52,278 bases of DNA. Origin: CAZOKN01 sp964580525 (GTDB lineage Bacteria; Pseudomonadota; Alphaproteobacteria; Rickettsiales; UBA6187). Under the pieces are notes generated by a model that was not told the DNA's origin, made no database searches, and was given only the letters and a program-made list of their open reading frames with translations. Positions 34,971 through 43,531 of this stretch are shown here, one piece after another (positions within the stretch are counted from its first letter, which is position 1; each line of letters opens with the position of its first letter). Position numbers and translations under genes: made by a program. The DNA lies in the NCBI GenBank assembly GCA_964580525.1, contig CAZOKN010000010.1:1-52278 (forward strand), given 5' to 3'.

Positions 34971-35348
34971 ATGACAGAAAGAAAAATTAATAAAGATATA
35001 GAGACTCTGAAGAATGCAGATGTTGCTATTGCTTATTTGCAAAAAGCTCTTGAAAAATTTGCTGAAGATGGCGATGCAAAGACATTCCTTGCGGCACTTC
35101 GCAAACTTACAAAAGCACAAGGTGGTATGACTTCTCTTTCTAGAAGAACAAGCATCAACAGGCAAAATCTTTACAGAACTTTTGCAAGCACTGGAAATCC
35201 AAAATTCAAGTCTCTTGGCTCGATTTTGAAAGGCCTTGGCTATCAGCTTGCTATTCAACCAATTAAGCCTGATGAGCAAATTAAGAAAGAGATCGATATA
35301 ACTATCGAGAAAATCATTGCTAATACTGCAAAAGAAGAAGTAGCTTAG
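34971..35348 (+). CDS. HI1420-type addiction-module antidote-like regulator, solitary
   Basis: A 125-residue helix-turn-helix protein resembling the putative addiction-module antidote family (TIGR02684 type): AIAYLQKALEKFAEDGDAKT, AALRKLTKAQGGMTSLSRRT, then NRQNLYRTFASTGNPKF and LGSILKGLGYQLAI. AAGGA lies 8 bases before the ATG. No HI1419-like toxin gene is adjacent; fabI is upstream and aroC downstream. It has an extra C-terminal helix of about 25 residues. It may be an orphan antitoxin or an independent transcription regulator. Confidence 0.82.
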   Translation: MTERKINKDIETLKNADVAIAYLQKALEKFAEDGDAKTFLAALRKLTKAQGGMTSLSRRTSINRQNLYRTFASTGNPKFKSLGSILKGLGYQLAIQPIKPDEQIKKEIDITIEKIIANTAKEEVA

Positions 35349-35370
35349 TATATAGCTTTAGTACAAATTA

Positions 35371-35437
35371 TTAGTGCAAGCTATTGAGCCTATTTGTTAT
35401 TTTCTGGCTTCTTCTTGCACTGACAGGCTTGCACTAA
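35371..35437. repeat. Inverted repeat TTAGTGCAAGC before aroC
   Basis: TTAGTGCAAGC (35371-35381) and GCTTGCACTAA (35427-35437) form a perfect 11-bp inverted repeat with a 45-base loop; CTTGCACT also occurs once more inside. The core TTAGTGCRAG is shared with the repeat at 45371-45462. Confidence 0.6.
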
Positions 35438-35475
35438 CAATCTAAGAAGGCTAATTAAGCCGAAAGAGACAATTA

Positions 35476-36549
35476 ATGTCTACCAACAGTTTTGGTAAAT
35501 TATTTACTTTCACGACATGGGGTGAGAGCCACGGTGAGGCTATCGGGTGTGTTATTGACGGGGTTCCCCCACTCATCCCATTGTCGGAGAAAGATATCCA
35601 ACCTTATCTTGACAAGCGTAAACCTGGACAATCATCTTTTACGACTCAAAGACAGGAAAGCGATACCGTAAAAATTCTCTCAGGCGTTTTTGAAGGAAAA
35701 ACAACAGGAACTCCTATTAGCCTTATCATATATAATGAAGATCAAAAGTCGAAGGACTACGGCGATATTAAAGACAAATTCCGCCCTGGCCACGCTGATT
35801 ACACATATTTCAAGAAGTACGGCATTCGCGATTATCGCGGCGGTGGACGCTCCAGTGCACGCGAAACAGCTATGCGAGTTGCAGCTGGTGCCGTTGCTCG
35901 AAAAATACTCACTAACTCGATAAAAATCCGCGCTGCTCTGGTACAAATCGGAACAAAAAAAATCAATCGCGATAATTGGGACTGGAAAGAAGTAGAAAAA
36001 AATCCTTTCTTCTGTCCTGATAAAAAAGCTGCCCAAGATTGGGAAAATTATTTAAAAAAAATCCGTAAAGATGGCTCTTCTATTGGCGCTATAGTAGAAA
36101 TCGTAGCTGAAGGTGTTCCTGTTGGCTGGGGTTCACCTATGTATAACAAATTAGATGCCGATATCGCTTCTGCAATGATGAGCATAAATGCCGTTAAAGC
36201 CGTTGAGATTGGCGATGGAATGAAAGTTGCCGAATTGCGTGGCGAAGATAACGCAGATGAAATATTGGTTGGCAAAAACAAAAAAGTGAATTTTGCTTCA
36301 AACCATGCCGGCGGCATACTTGGCGGTATTTCAAGCGGTCAGGACGTAGTTGTAAGATTTGCCATAAAGCCAACAAGTTCAATTCTAATTCCAAAGAAAA
36401 CCATCGATACTTCTGGCAAGGCTACAGAAATAATAACCAAAGGACGTCACGACCCTTGTGTTGGTATACGTGCCGTTCCAGTTGGTGAAGCAATGATGGC
36501 GTGCGTGCTAGCTGATCATAAATTGCTGCATAAGGCACAATGCGAGTAA
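35476..36549 (+). CDS. aroC: Chorismate synthase
   Basis: Last step of the shikimate pathway: converts EPSP to chorismate with reduced FMN. The 357-residue protein shows FGKLFTFTTWGESHGEAIGC, DKRKPGQSSFTTQRQE, the YRGGGRSSARET signature and FASNHAGGILGGISSGQD. Both conserved histidines (GESHG and SNHAGG) are present. AGAG lies before the ATG. It converges on ispA. Presence implies that the organism makes aromatic compounds, including the ubiquinone precursor used by UbiA. Confidence 0.97.
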   Translation: MSTNSFGKLFTFTTWGESHGEAIGCVIDGVPPLIPLSEKDIQPYLDKRKPGQSSFTTQRQESDTVKILSGVFEGKTTGTPISLIIYNEDQKSKDYGDIKDKFRPGHADYTYFKKYGIRDYRGGGRSSARETAMRVAAGAVARKILTNSIKIRAALVQIGTKKINRDNWDWKEVEKNPFFCPDKKAAQDWENYLKKIRKDGSSIGAIVEIVAEGVPVGWGSPMYNKLDADIASAMMSINAVKAVEIGDGMKVAELRGEDNADEILVGKNKKVNFASNHAGGILGGISSGQDVVVRFAIKPTSSILIPKKTIDTSGKATEIITKGRHDPCVGIRAVPVGEAMMACVLADHKLLHKAQCE

Positions 36550-36559
36550 CTCGTTAATA

Positions 36560-37447
36560 CTATTTTTTTCTCTCAGTAATATAAATCGCCAGCTCACGCA
36601 GCAAGTCAGCCTTTTTACCGAAAACATGCAAATGTCTTATAGCTTGATTGGCCAATATTTTTGCCTGTTCACGCGCTTTTTCAACACCCATTGCACTTAC
36701 AAAAGTTGCTTTTCCAACAGACTTATCAACCCGCTTACCACTCTTTTTTGCACTAGCTTCTGCATCTAGAAGATCGTCGGTAATTTGGAATACCAAACCA
36801 ATATCATGCGCATAACCGCGCACAAGATTACGCAAATTTGCTGAAGCATTACCAAGGACAGCACCACCTTCACACGAAACCGCAAAAAGCTCGCCAGTCT
36901 TTAATCTCTGCAAATGAATTATCTCATTAATGCTCATTGGCTTTTTATCGGAAACAATATCCATCATCTGTCCACCAACCATACCTCGTGAACCAGAAGC
37001 TTTAGCCACACATTTAACCAATTCGCATCTAACCGCCGCGCTGCTATGAGTTGATTTATCAGCCAAAATCTCAAACGCTAATGTGAGCAAAGCATCACCT
37101 GCCAGTATGGCAGTAGCTTCATCGAATTTTTTATGACAGCTCGGCTGTCCACGTCTAAAATCATCATCATCCATTGCAGGAAGATCGTCATGTATTAATG
37201 AGTATGTGTGAACAAATTCAATCGCTGCAGCTAATTGTAATGCAGAAGACTGGCTAACCCCGAATAAAGTTGCCGTAGTCACAGTTAAAAAAGGACGTAA
37301 CCTTTTACCACCAGACAAAGATGAATAACGCATAGCTTCACAAAGACGCTTGTCGCCACACTCGCCAGCCTCTGGCAAAAGCTTATCCATCTTATCATAG
37401 AGGCTCTCAGAAATATCCTGTAAAACGCCTTCTAAATCAGCCACCAT
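36560..37447 (-). CDS. ispA: Farnesyl/polyprenyl diphosphate synthase
   Basis: Trans-prenyltransferase that condenses isopentenyl diphosphate with allylic diphosphates. FARM motif LIHDDLPAMDDDDFRRGQP and SARM motif FQITDDLLDAEAS are present, with SLSGGKRLRPFLTV near the N-terminus; length is about 295 residues, as in IspA. The frame begins at a TTG at 37456 within the ribosome binding site (GGAGG), so the ATG at 37447 or the next GTG is the likely start. It follows the universal stress protein gene by 12 bases and is probably co-transcribed. Confidence 0.94.
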   Translation of the reverse strand: MVADLEGVLQDISESLYDKMDKLLPEAGECGDKRLCEAMRYSSLSGGKRLRPFLTVTTATLFGVSQSSALQLAAAIEFVHTYSLIHDDLPAMDDDDFRRGQPSCHKKFDEATAILAGDALLTLAFEILADKSTHSSAAVRCELVKCVAKASGSRGMVGGQMMDIVSDKKPMSINEIIHLQRLKTGELFAVSCEGGAVLGNASANLRNLVRGYAHDIGLVFQITDDLLDAEASAKKSGKRVDKSVGKATFVSAMGVEKAREQAKILANQAIRHLHVFGKKADLLRELAIYITERKK

Positions 37448-37459
37448 AACCTCCAAAAA

Positions 37460-37897
37460 CTACTTTTTTTTCCTTACAACGAGAACAGATTTATCAGAAT
37501 GTCTTACGACCTTGGCAGCATTAGGACCAAGCAAATAATCACTCAATTCCGGTCTGTGTGCAGACATAACTATAAGATCAGCACCAACATTTTTGGACAC
37601 CTTAATTATACATTCGTAAACCGAACCTTTAATTACAATCTGCTCACCTTGAATTTCTTTTGGAATGTTGTTGGTCACAAAATCTTGTAAATCTTGTTTA
37701 GTTCTTTCCACAACTTTTTCTATGGAGCCTTGCGGAAAATATTGTTGAACAATGCTCATTCCATAATCTGAAACTACGGTAACTATATGCAATTTTGCTT
37801 TGAAAGCTTTTGCTTGATCAATAGCCACGGAAAGTGGATTCTTCCATGAATTTTCATCTTCTGTTATATCGACGGGAAATAATATATTTTTATACAT
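37460..37897 (-). CDS. Universal stress protein (UspA family)
   Basis: A 145-residue single-domain Usp protein. The start MYKNILFPVDITEDENSW and the ATP-binding C-terminal motif VMSAHRPELSDYLLGPNAAK are typical (GX2GX9GS-like loop altered to SAHRPELSDYLLGPNA). AAGG lies 6 bases before the ATG. These proteins bind ATP or partner proteins under stress; the specific role is unknown. It precedes ispA in the same direction. Confidence 0.92.
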   Translation of the reverse strand: MYKNILFPVDITEDENSWKNPLSVAIDQAKAFKAKLHIVTVVSDYGMSIVQQYFPQGSIEKVVERTKQDLQDFVTNNIPKEIQGEQIVIKGSVYECIIKVSKNVGADLIVMSAHRPELSDYLLGPNAAKVVRHSDKSVLVVRKKK

Positions 37898-38046
37898 AGA
37901 ATACCTTCTAAAACTTAAGCTACTTTCGGCACAGAAATTTATTAAAAAAACTTCAGGAAAGTGATTATACTAAAAAAAACAAAGCAACGAAAGTGCTATT
38001 TGTTACATACAAAATTTTTATCACAATATTTAGCATTAACAAAAAA

Positions 38047-38070
38047 AATACGCCCCAAATGGGGCGTATT
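38047..38070 (-). terminator. Rho-independent terminator of the TAXI gene
   Basis: AATACGCCCC (38047-38056), loop AAAT, GGGGCGTATT (38061-38070): a perfect 10-bp stem. On the minus strand a run of eight T follows. It lies 19 bases after the TAXI stop codon. Confidence 0.92.
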
Positions 38071-38089
38071 AAAAAAAACTAAAAAGAAA

Positions 38090-39076
38090 CTATAGAAGAC
38101 CTTTTTCTTTGAAGTAACGCTCAGCACCTTTATGTATAGGAGCTGCATTTCCTTCTTTAACCAATTTCTTAGGATCCAAGTTAACAAAAACAGGATGCAA
38201 AGTTTTAAAGTTATCAAAATTATCAAATACTGACTTAACAACTTGGTAAACAATTTCTTCATCTTCTTTTGCAGTAGTTACAAAAGTTGCCTTAACACCG
38301 AAAGTCTTCACATCGTTAGGATTACCGGCATACATACCGCCAGGTATCACAGTCATCGCATAGTAAGGGCTAGACTCAACAAGCTTTGCAATTTCAGGAC
38401 CATCAACTGCTATAATCTTTACAGCGCAAGAAGTAGCAACTTCCTGAACAGCACCATTCGGATGACCAGCGTTGTAAACCATCGCATCAATCTTGTTATC
38501 GCACAAAGCTTGTGGTTGCTCAGAACCTTTTAGCTCCGCTGCAACTTTGAAAGTGTCTTTCGTCCAACCTTTAAGCTTCATCAACACTTCCATAGTAGCA
38601 CGATTACCAGAACCTGCGTTACCGATGTTAACACGCTTACCAACAAGGTCATCAAGCTTTTTAATACCAGCATCATCCCTTACAACCAAAGTGAAAGCCT
38701 CTGTATGTAAAGAAAAAACAGATCTTAAATCTTTGAAAGAACCTCTATCAGCGAAAAGACCTGTACCGTTATAAGCATGGTACTGCCAGTCAGACTGAGA
38801 AACTGCGAAATCTAGACCACCGTCTCTTAAAGCATTTATATTATAAACAGAACCGCCTGTAGATTCAACAGAACAACGAATTCCGTGTTCTTTTCTACCT
38901 CTGTTAACAAGTCTGCAGATTGCGCCACCTGTAGGATAATAAACCCCGGTTACACCACCTGTACCGATAGTTATAAACTTATCAGCAGCAAAGGAAGGCA
39001 CAGGAATAGCCGACAACGCACCAAAAAACAACGCAGCCGTCAAAGATAAAAACGTTATGGATTTGAATTTACCCAT
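38090..39076 (-). CDS. TAXI-family TRAP transporter solute-binding protein
   Basis: Periplasmic ligand-binding protein of a TRAP transporter, TAXI subfamily. Signal peptide of about 30 residues ends PVPSFAADKF; mature motifs are ITIGTGGVTGVYYPTGGAIC, GLDFAVSQSDWQYHAYNGTG and GKRVNIGNAGSGNRATME. AGGGG lies 8 bases before the ATG at 39076; the frame opens at 39100 without a site. No TRAP permease is adjacent, and it has its own strong terminator, so its membrane partner is encoded elsewhere. Related TAXI proteins bind glutamate or other organic acids; ligand unknown here. Confidence 0.93.
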   Translation of the reverse strand: MGKFKSITFLSLTAALFFGALSAIPVPSFAADKFITIGTGGVTGVYYPTGGAICRLVNRGRKEHGIRCSVESTGGSVYNINALRDGGLDFAVSQSDWQYHAYNGTGLFADRGSFKDLRSVFSLHTEAFTLVVRDDAGIKKLDDLVGKRVNIGNAGSGNRATMEVLMKLKGWTKDTFKVAAELKGSEQPQALCDNKIDAMVYNAGHPNGAVQEVATSCAVKIIAVDGPEIAKLVESSPYYAMTVIPGGMYAGNPNDVKTFGVKATFVTTAKEDEEIVYQVVKSVFDNFDNFKTLHPVFVNLDPKKLVKEGNAAPIHKGAERYFKEKGLL

Positions 39077-39273
39077 CGTAAAACCCCTTTTACAATTCAT
39101 TATTTAACAAACTTAAAACAACCAAAAACTGCACAAAAATTATGCGCATCATTAATTACTAACATAATTTTTTTTTGCTAACAAGAGTATTTAATTATTT
39201 AACCTGATTCAAAAAATAAAAAACTTTTATACATCATATTTTCCAAGGCTTTACAGCCTTAAAAATATATTTT

Positions 39274-40638
39274 CTAAGCACCGTTTGCAACTTTTAACTG
39301 ACCAGAAGCAACCCCATTACCTAACACTTTGGTAACTGCACGCTCAAATTTTTCAATTATTTCCTCAACATGCTTGTTATCAATTATAAAAGGAGGAGCA
39401 AACATTATATGATCGCCCAATCTTCCATCAATAGTTCCACCCATCGCATAACACATCAGGCCTTCCGCCATTGCAGCAGATTTGATTTTTACATTTATTT
39501 TTTCGGAAGGATCGAATGGCTCTTTTGTTTCTTTATCTTTCACAAATTCAAGACCGTAGAACAATCCCCTTCCCCTTATGTCACCAACATTAGGATGATT
39601 AGAGAATTTTTCATGCAAATATTTTTTGAGTAATTTTTCTTTTTCCAAAACATTTTTTAGCAAGCCTTGCTTCTCAATAACTTTCTGCACAGCAAGTGAT
39701 GCCGCGCAAGCCGTAGCATGTCCTATATAAGTGTGGCCATGCTGGAAGAAACCGCTACCATTGGTTATGGCATCATATATTTTGCCGGAAACAAGCATCG
39801 CGCCAATTGGCTGATAGCCTGCACCCAAACCTTTTGCGACAGTTATAATATCTGCCGTAATGCCTTCTTGTTCGCAAGCAAATAGCGTTCCTGTACGACC
39901 CATGCCGCACATAACTTCATCAAGAATTAAAAGAACATTATGCTTTTCGCAGATTTGTTTTACTCTTTTGAAATATCCTTCAACAGCCGGAACACAGCCG
40001 ATAGTGGCACCCACAACAGGCTCGGCTATAAAGGCCATAACTTTTTCAGCACCCAATTCTTCTATTTGAGTTTCAAGCTCGTTTGCAACTCTTTGGCCAT
40101 ATTCATATGCTGTTTCATTTTCTTTTTTACCACGATATTCGTAGCAAGGAGAAATATGACGCATTTCAACAAGCAATGGTTCATACTGAGTACGGCGCCA
40201 TTTGTTACCACCTGCTGATAACGCACCTATAGTGTTGCCATGATAGCTCTGCCAACGCGCGATAACATATCTTTTTTCAGGTTGGTTTTTCTCAAGGAAA
40301 TATTGTCTTGTTAGTTTTATTGCCGCCTCTATTGCCTCAGAACCACCGGAAACAAAATAAACTCTTTCAATGCCTTCAGGTGCGCGTTCAATAAGGAAAT
40401 CTGCAAGTTCCTCCATAGGCTCCGTGGTGAAGAAGCCGCTATGAGCAAATGCTATATTTGAAATTTGATCCTTGATAGCCTCACGCACTTCCTCATTGCT
40501 ATGACCAAGGCAGGAGACAGCAGCACCACAGCAACCATCAAAATATTTTTTTCCTTCTTTATCAAAGATGTAAACACCCTCACCTTTTACAGCTACAGGA
40601 TATTTCCCCAAATTACTGCGATGAAAAACATGCGACAT
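39274..40638 (-). CDS. Class III PLP-dependent aminotransferase
   Basis: A 454-residue fold-type I aminotransferase of the omega-amino acid group. YFVSGGSEAIEAAIKLTRQY, AFIAEPVVGATIGCVPAVEG, LLILDEVMCGMGRTGTLFAC and the PLP lysine in ITVAKGLGAGYQPIGAMLV are visible. Members move amino groups from beta-alanine, taurine, amines or glyoxylate-linked substrates to pyruvate or 2-oxoglutarate. GGAG precedes the ATG. It lies downstream of malate synthase in the same direction, which hints at a glyoxylate or carbon-recovery role (inference). A short hairpin (39245-39260) follows its stop. Confidence 0.92.
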   Translation of the reverse strand: MSHVFHRSNLGKYPVAVKGEGVYIFDKEGKKYFDGCCGAAVSCLGHSNEEVREAIKDQISNIAFAHSGFFTTEPMEELADFLIERAPEGIERVYFVSGGSEAIEAAIKLTRQYFLEKNQPEKRYVIARWQSYHGNTIGALSAGGNKWRRTQYEPLLVEMRHISPCYEYRGKKENETAYEYGQRVANELETQIEELGAEKVMAFIAEPVVGATIGCVPAVEGYFKRVKQICEKHNVLLILDEVMCGMGRTGTLFACEQEGITADIITVAKGLGAGYQPIGAMLVSGKIYDAITNGSGFFQHGHTYIGHATACAASLAVQKVIEKQGLLKNVLEKEKLLKKYLHEKFSNHPNVGDIRGRGLFYGLEFVKDKETKEPFDPSEKINVKIKSAAMAEGLMCYAMGGTIDGRLGDHIMFAPPFIIDNKHVEEIIEKFERAVTKVLGNGVASGQLKVANGA

Positions 40639-40740
40639 AACAATAAACTCCGTTTAAAACCCATTTTATGGACAAGGAATTATCATTATTTAAGCCTAAT
40701 ATCAAATATTATAATTTAACGGAATAGCCGTCGACATAAA

Positions 40741-42840
40741 CTAAGCAACTCTACTGTTTTTATTCTCGCGCCTATTAGCCGGATAAAAATAAGGCTCAAC
40801 ATAAGAGAATTTTATGCCTTCAGGATTTATAACCAGCTCATAAACTGCGCATATGGTTTCCTCAGCATGCTGCCAGTCAGATTTTTCCAAAGCGCCGTCA
40901 TAAAGCTTTTTATAACCCTCAGTATCTTTATTTTGTTCATCAACAAATTTTGCCATATCTTTTATGCTGATAACAATATCCTGCTCATTTATCACTCCAT
41001 GCAGAAGCCAGTTGCGCACAAACGCAGCTTTAATTCTCGCAGTAGCCCGGTCTTCCATCAAAGCCTCATCGCTAAGGTCTTTTACACCAGAACAACCAAC
41101 ACCCCTGCGCACCCAAGGCTCGGCATAAGCAATAAGTCCATGAATAGCAAAATCTAGATTTTCCTTTATCGATTTTTTATCAAGATTTTTTATATCAGCT
41201 GCCGGAAAATCGAACATATCCTCAATATTCACAAGCTGCATTTTCTTTTTATAATCAGCCTGCATCTGCCTTACATCACCAAAAATATGGAATGCAACGG
41301 CATGTATAACAGCAGCATTGGGGAAAGGCGACCAGCCTGTATCGGTGAGACCTTTAACTTGCGCTTCTTTGCTTTTAAGTAATCCTGCCATATTACCAAT
41401 CGCCGGCCACATACCCGCACCAATTTGCGCCACACCCAAATCAAGGCTAACGTTAACATTATGCGTTTCATACGAAGTTTTATATAATTTAGCCGGCAAG
41501 TCGCGATATGGCGCTATCGCACCTTTATGCATCATCAAATCAATAAAACTGCCTGTGTAATCCAAAAAGCCGGTATTGGTAAAAAACACAATATCCTTAG
41601 CTGCCAAAACTGCATCTCGCAATTGCGCATTCATGCGCAACTCTTCGTTCATGATACCAATTTTATTGGCATTCTGCGGCAATCCTTGTGCTTTATTTAT
41701 AGCATTCCACAATTCTACACTATATTTAACTTCCTCTGCTCCATGCATTTTTGGCGCAACGTGATAACGCATGCCTATCAGGCTGGTGATAAAACAATCG
41801 ACAATTTTCTCAGAAATTTCCAAACCATCTATTGCTATAATATTTTCATCGAGAATCATATGAGGTCCAACATCCCGCACCAATGGCAAAGAACTTCTTT
41901 GTAATATTTTTTTCTCCAAGGTTTTAGGATCAAGATATGATGTATCTAAATGCATTTTGCGTTTCTGCCCACGCACATCGCATTCCAATTTTCCATCAAC
42001 TATGCCTTTTATAATCCTATAAGATTCATATTTATTTTCAGGCGCAGAGATTGAAGCATCCTCAAGGTCAATTATGTAGGTTAGCGCCGACTCAAGCAAA
42101 ACATCTTTAATTGCGGATTTTTCATCAAGAATAATTTCAATTTTCAGGTTATTATTTTGCAAAATAAAATTTACCAAATTACCTGATTCATTAAAATTTA
42201 CGCCTATTAATTTATCAGCATCCTTTAATAAAACCTTGTCGCCATTTTTTGTTTCAGCGATAAGTTTTTTTTCCTCTTTAACAAAAGAAAATTTTGCAAC
42301 ATCTTGCCATTTTTTTCCATTTTCAAAACTAATTATTTTATTCAGAAAATTATTAGTATATTCAATAACGGCAACTTTTCTTTCTGCATCATCTTTTATT
42401 TCAGGCGCTATAATGTTTGACGCATATAGAGAGTTATAAAAACTTCCCCAACGCGCATTTGAGGCATTTAAAACCATATTAACCTTATCTGCAGGAACAA
42501 CCAGCTGTGGACCTGCCATAGGATTTATTTCTTCATCAATTGCTTTAGTTTCTACCAAACAATTTTGGCCACTATCTTTTATATAACCAATCTCTTTTAG
42601 TTTTGCGACAACCCGGGAACTAGAAGCGCCCTTTCCCTCAGCTTGAAAAAACTCGTCTATTTGATTTTGTATTTCATCCCGCTTTTGCAAAAGGGCAGAA
42701 TTTTTTCCATTAAAATCTTTTATTATACCAATTAGACTTTCTAATATTTGAGCGGTATTACGCTTTTGCTTAAGGCAAACATCCTCAATAAATTTATATA
42801 ATTCGTTAGATATTTTTACGCCATTGCTGAGATGTTTCAT
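40741..42840 (-). CDS. glcB: Malate synthase G
   Basis: Condenses glyoxylate with acetyl-CoA to malate. The 699-residue protein is close to the usual 720. Conserved blocks: RSSLPLVRDVGPHMILDENI (substrate-binding Arg), VAPKMHGAEEVKYS, FFTNTGFLDYTGSFIDLMMH, QIGAGMWPAIGNMAGLL and WVRRGVGCSGVKDL followed by LMEDRATARI, with the catalytic Asp. AAGG lies 10 bases before the ATG. Isocitrate lyase is not in the window, so glyoxylate may come from the glyoxylate shunt elsewhere or from glycolate or amino-acid breakdown. Confidence 0.96.
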   Translation of the reverse strand: MKHLSNGVKISNELYKFIEDVCLKQKRNTAQILESLIGIIKDFNGKNSALLQKRDEIQNQIDEFFQAEGKGASSSRVVAKLKEIGYIKDSGQNCLVETKAIDEEINPMAGPQLVVPADKVNMVLNASNARWGSFYNSLYASNIIAPEIKDDAERKVAVIEYTNNFLNKIISFENGKKWQDVAKFSFVKEEKKLIAETKNGDKVLLKDADKLIGVNFNESGNLVNFILQNNNLKIEIILDEKSAIKDVLLESALTYIIDLEDASISAPENKYESYRIIKGIVDGKLECDVRGQKRKMHLDTSYLDPKTLEKKILQRSSLPLVRDVGPHMILDENIIAIDGLEISEKIVDCFITSLIGMRYHVAPKMHGAEEVKYSVELWNAINKAQGLPQNANKIGIMNEELRMNAQLRDAVLAAKDIVFFTNTGFLDYTGSFIDLMMHKGAIAPYRDLPAKLYKTSYETHNVNVSLDLGVAQIGAGMWPAIGNMAGLLKSKEAQVKGLTDTGWSPFPNAAVIHAVAFHIFGDVRQMQADYKKKMQLVNIEDMFDFPAADIKNLDKKSIKENLDFAIHGLIAYAEPWVRRGVGCSGVKDLSDEALMEDRATARIKAAFVRNWLLHGVINEQDIVISIKDMAKFVDEQNKDTEGYKKLYDGALEKSDWQHAEETICAVYELVINPEGIKFSYVEPYFYPANRRENKNSRVA

Positions 42841-42975
42841 TATTATGAACCTTGTATTTATTAATTATTGCGGCCAAGAATACACCAATATCCTAATATG
42901 CCAATATCCACTTTACTATTTACACATTTTATTATATTAACCTTACAGGATTTCACTATTTGTTTAGGTATTAAA

Positions 42976-43527
42976 ATGAAAAATTTAGAAACAAACAAAA
43001 TAGCCGCGGCAATTCTCGTAGCTGGTCTTATAGCCTTGGTTTCAGGCAAAATCGCTGAAGCTTTATATCACCCTGAAGAAAATGTAGAAAAACGCGGGTT
43101 TTCTGTTGAGGTTGCAAGCAGTGGCTCTTCCGAATCAGGCGCTCCAGCAAAGGATGAACCTGTTTTAGTTGGTAAATTAATGGCTGAAGCAAATGCTGAA
43201 GAAGGCGCTAAAATCTTCAAAAAATGTGGTTCTTGCCATAATGCAGAAAAAGGTGGCGCAAATAAAGTTGGCCCTAACTTGGCTGGTGTTGTTGGAGCAA
43301 ATAAAGGCACGCACCCTGGCTTTACTTATTCTGACGGTATGAAATCACATCCTGGTAAATGGAGCTATGAAGATTTGTTTGCTTTCATACACAAACCATC
43401 AGCCCTTATTCCTGGCACAAAAATGACGTTTGCTGGCCTAAGCAATCCTAAAGATATAGCAAATGTTGTTGCGTTCCTTAGAACTACAGGAGATAACCCT
43501 CCTGCCCTTCCTCCGGTAGAGAAATAG
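42976..43527 (+). CDS. Membrane-anchored class I cytochrome c (CycM-like)
   Basis: A monohaem cytochrome c552/CycM type held by an uncleaved N-terminal helix (IAAAILVAGLIALVSG), an Ala/Ser/Glu linker and a haem domain with KKCGSCHNAEKGG and the axial Met in PGTKMTFAGL. It carries electrons from the bc1 complex to the terminal oxidase in alphaproteobacteria. The frame extends to 42868, but AGG precedes the ATG at 42976. The downstream binding-protein gene starts 4 bases after its stop. CcmAB at 7-8 kb would attach its haem. Confidence 0.94.
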   Translation: MKNLETNKIAAAILVAGLIALVSGKIAEALYHPEENVEKRGFSVEVASSGSSESGAPAKDEPVLVGKLMAEANAEEGAKIFKKCGSCHNAEKGGANKVGPNLAGVVGANKGTHPGFTYSDGMKSHPGKWSYEDLFAFIHKPSALIPGTKMTFAGLSNPKDIANVVAFLRTTGDNPPALPPVEK

Positions 43528-43531
43528 CATA

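Noticed and set aside
39245..39260. AAGGCT/AGCCTT hairpin after the aminotransferase gene
   Set aside because: Only a 6-bp stem and no T-run follows on the minus strand, so it is not listed as a terminator.
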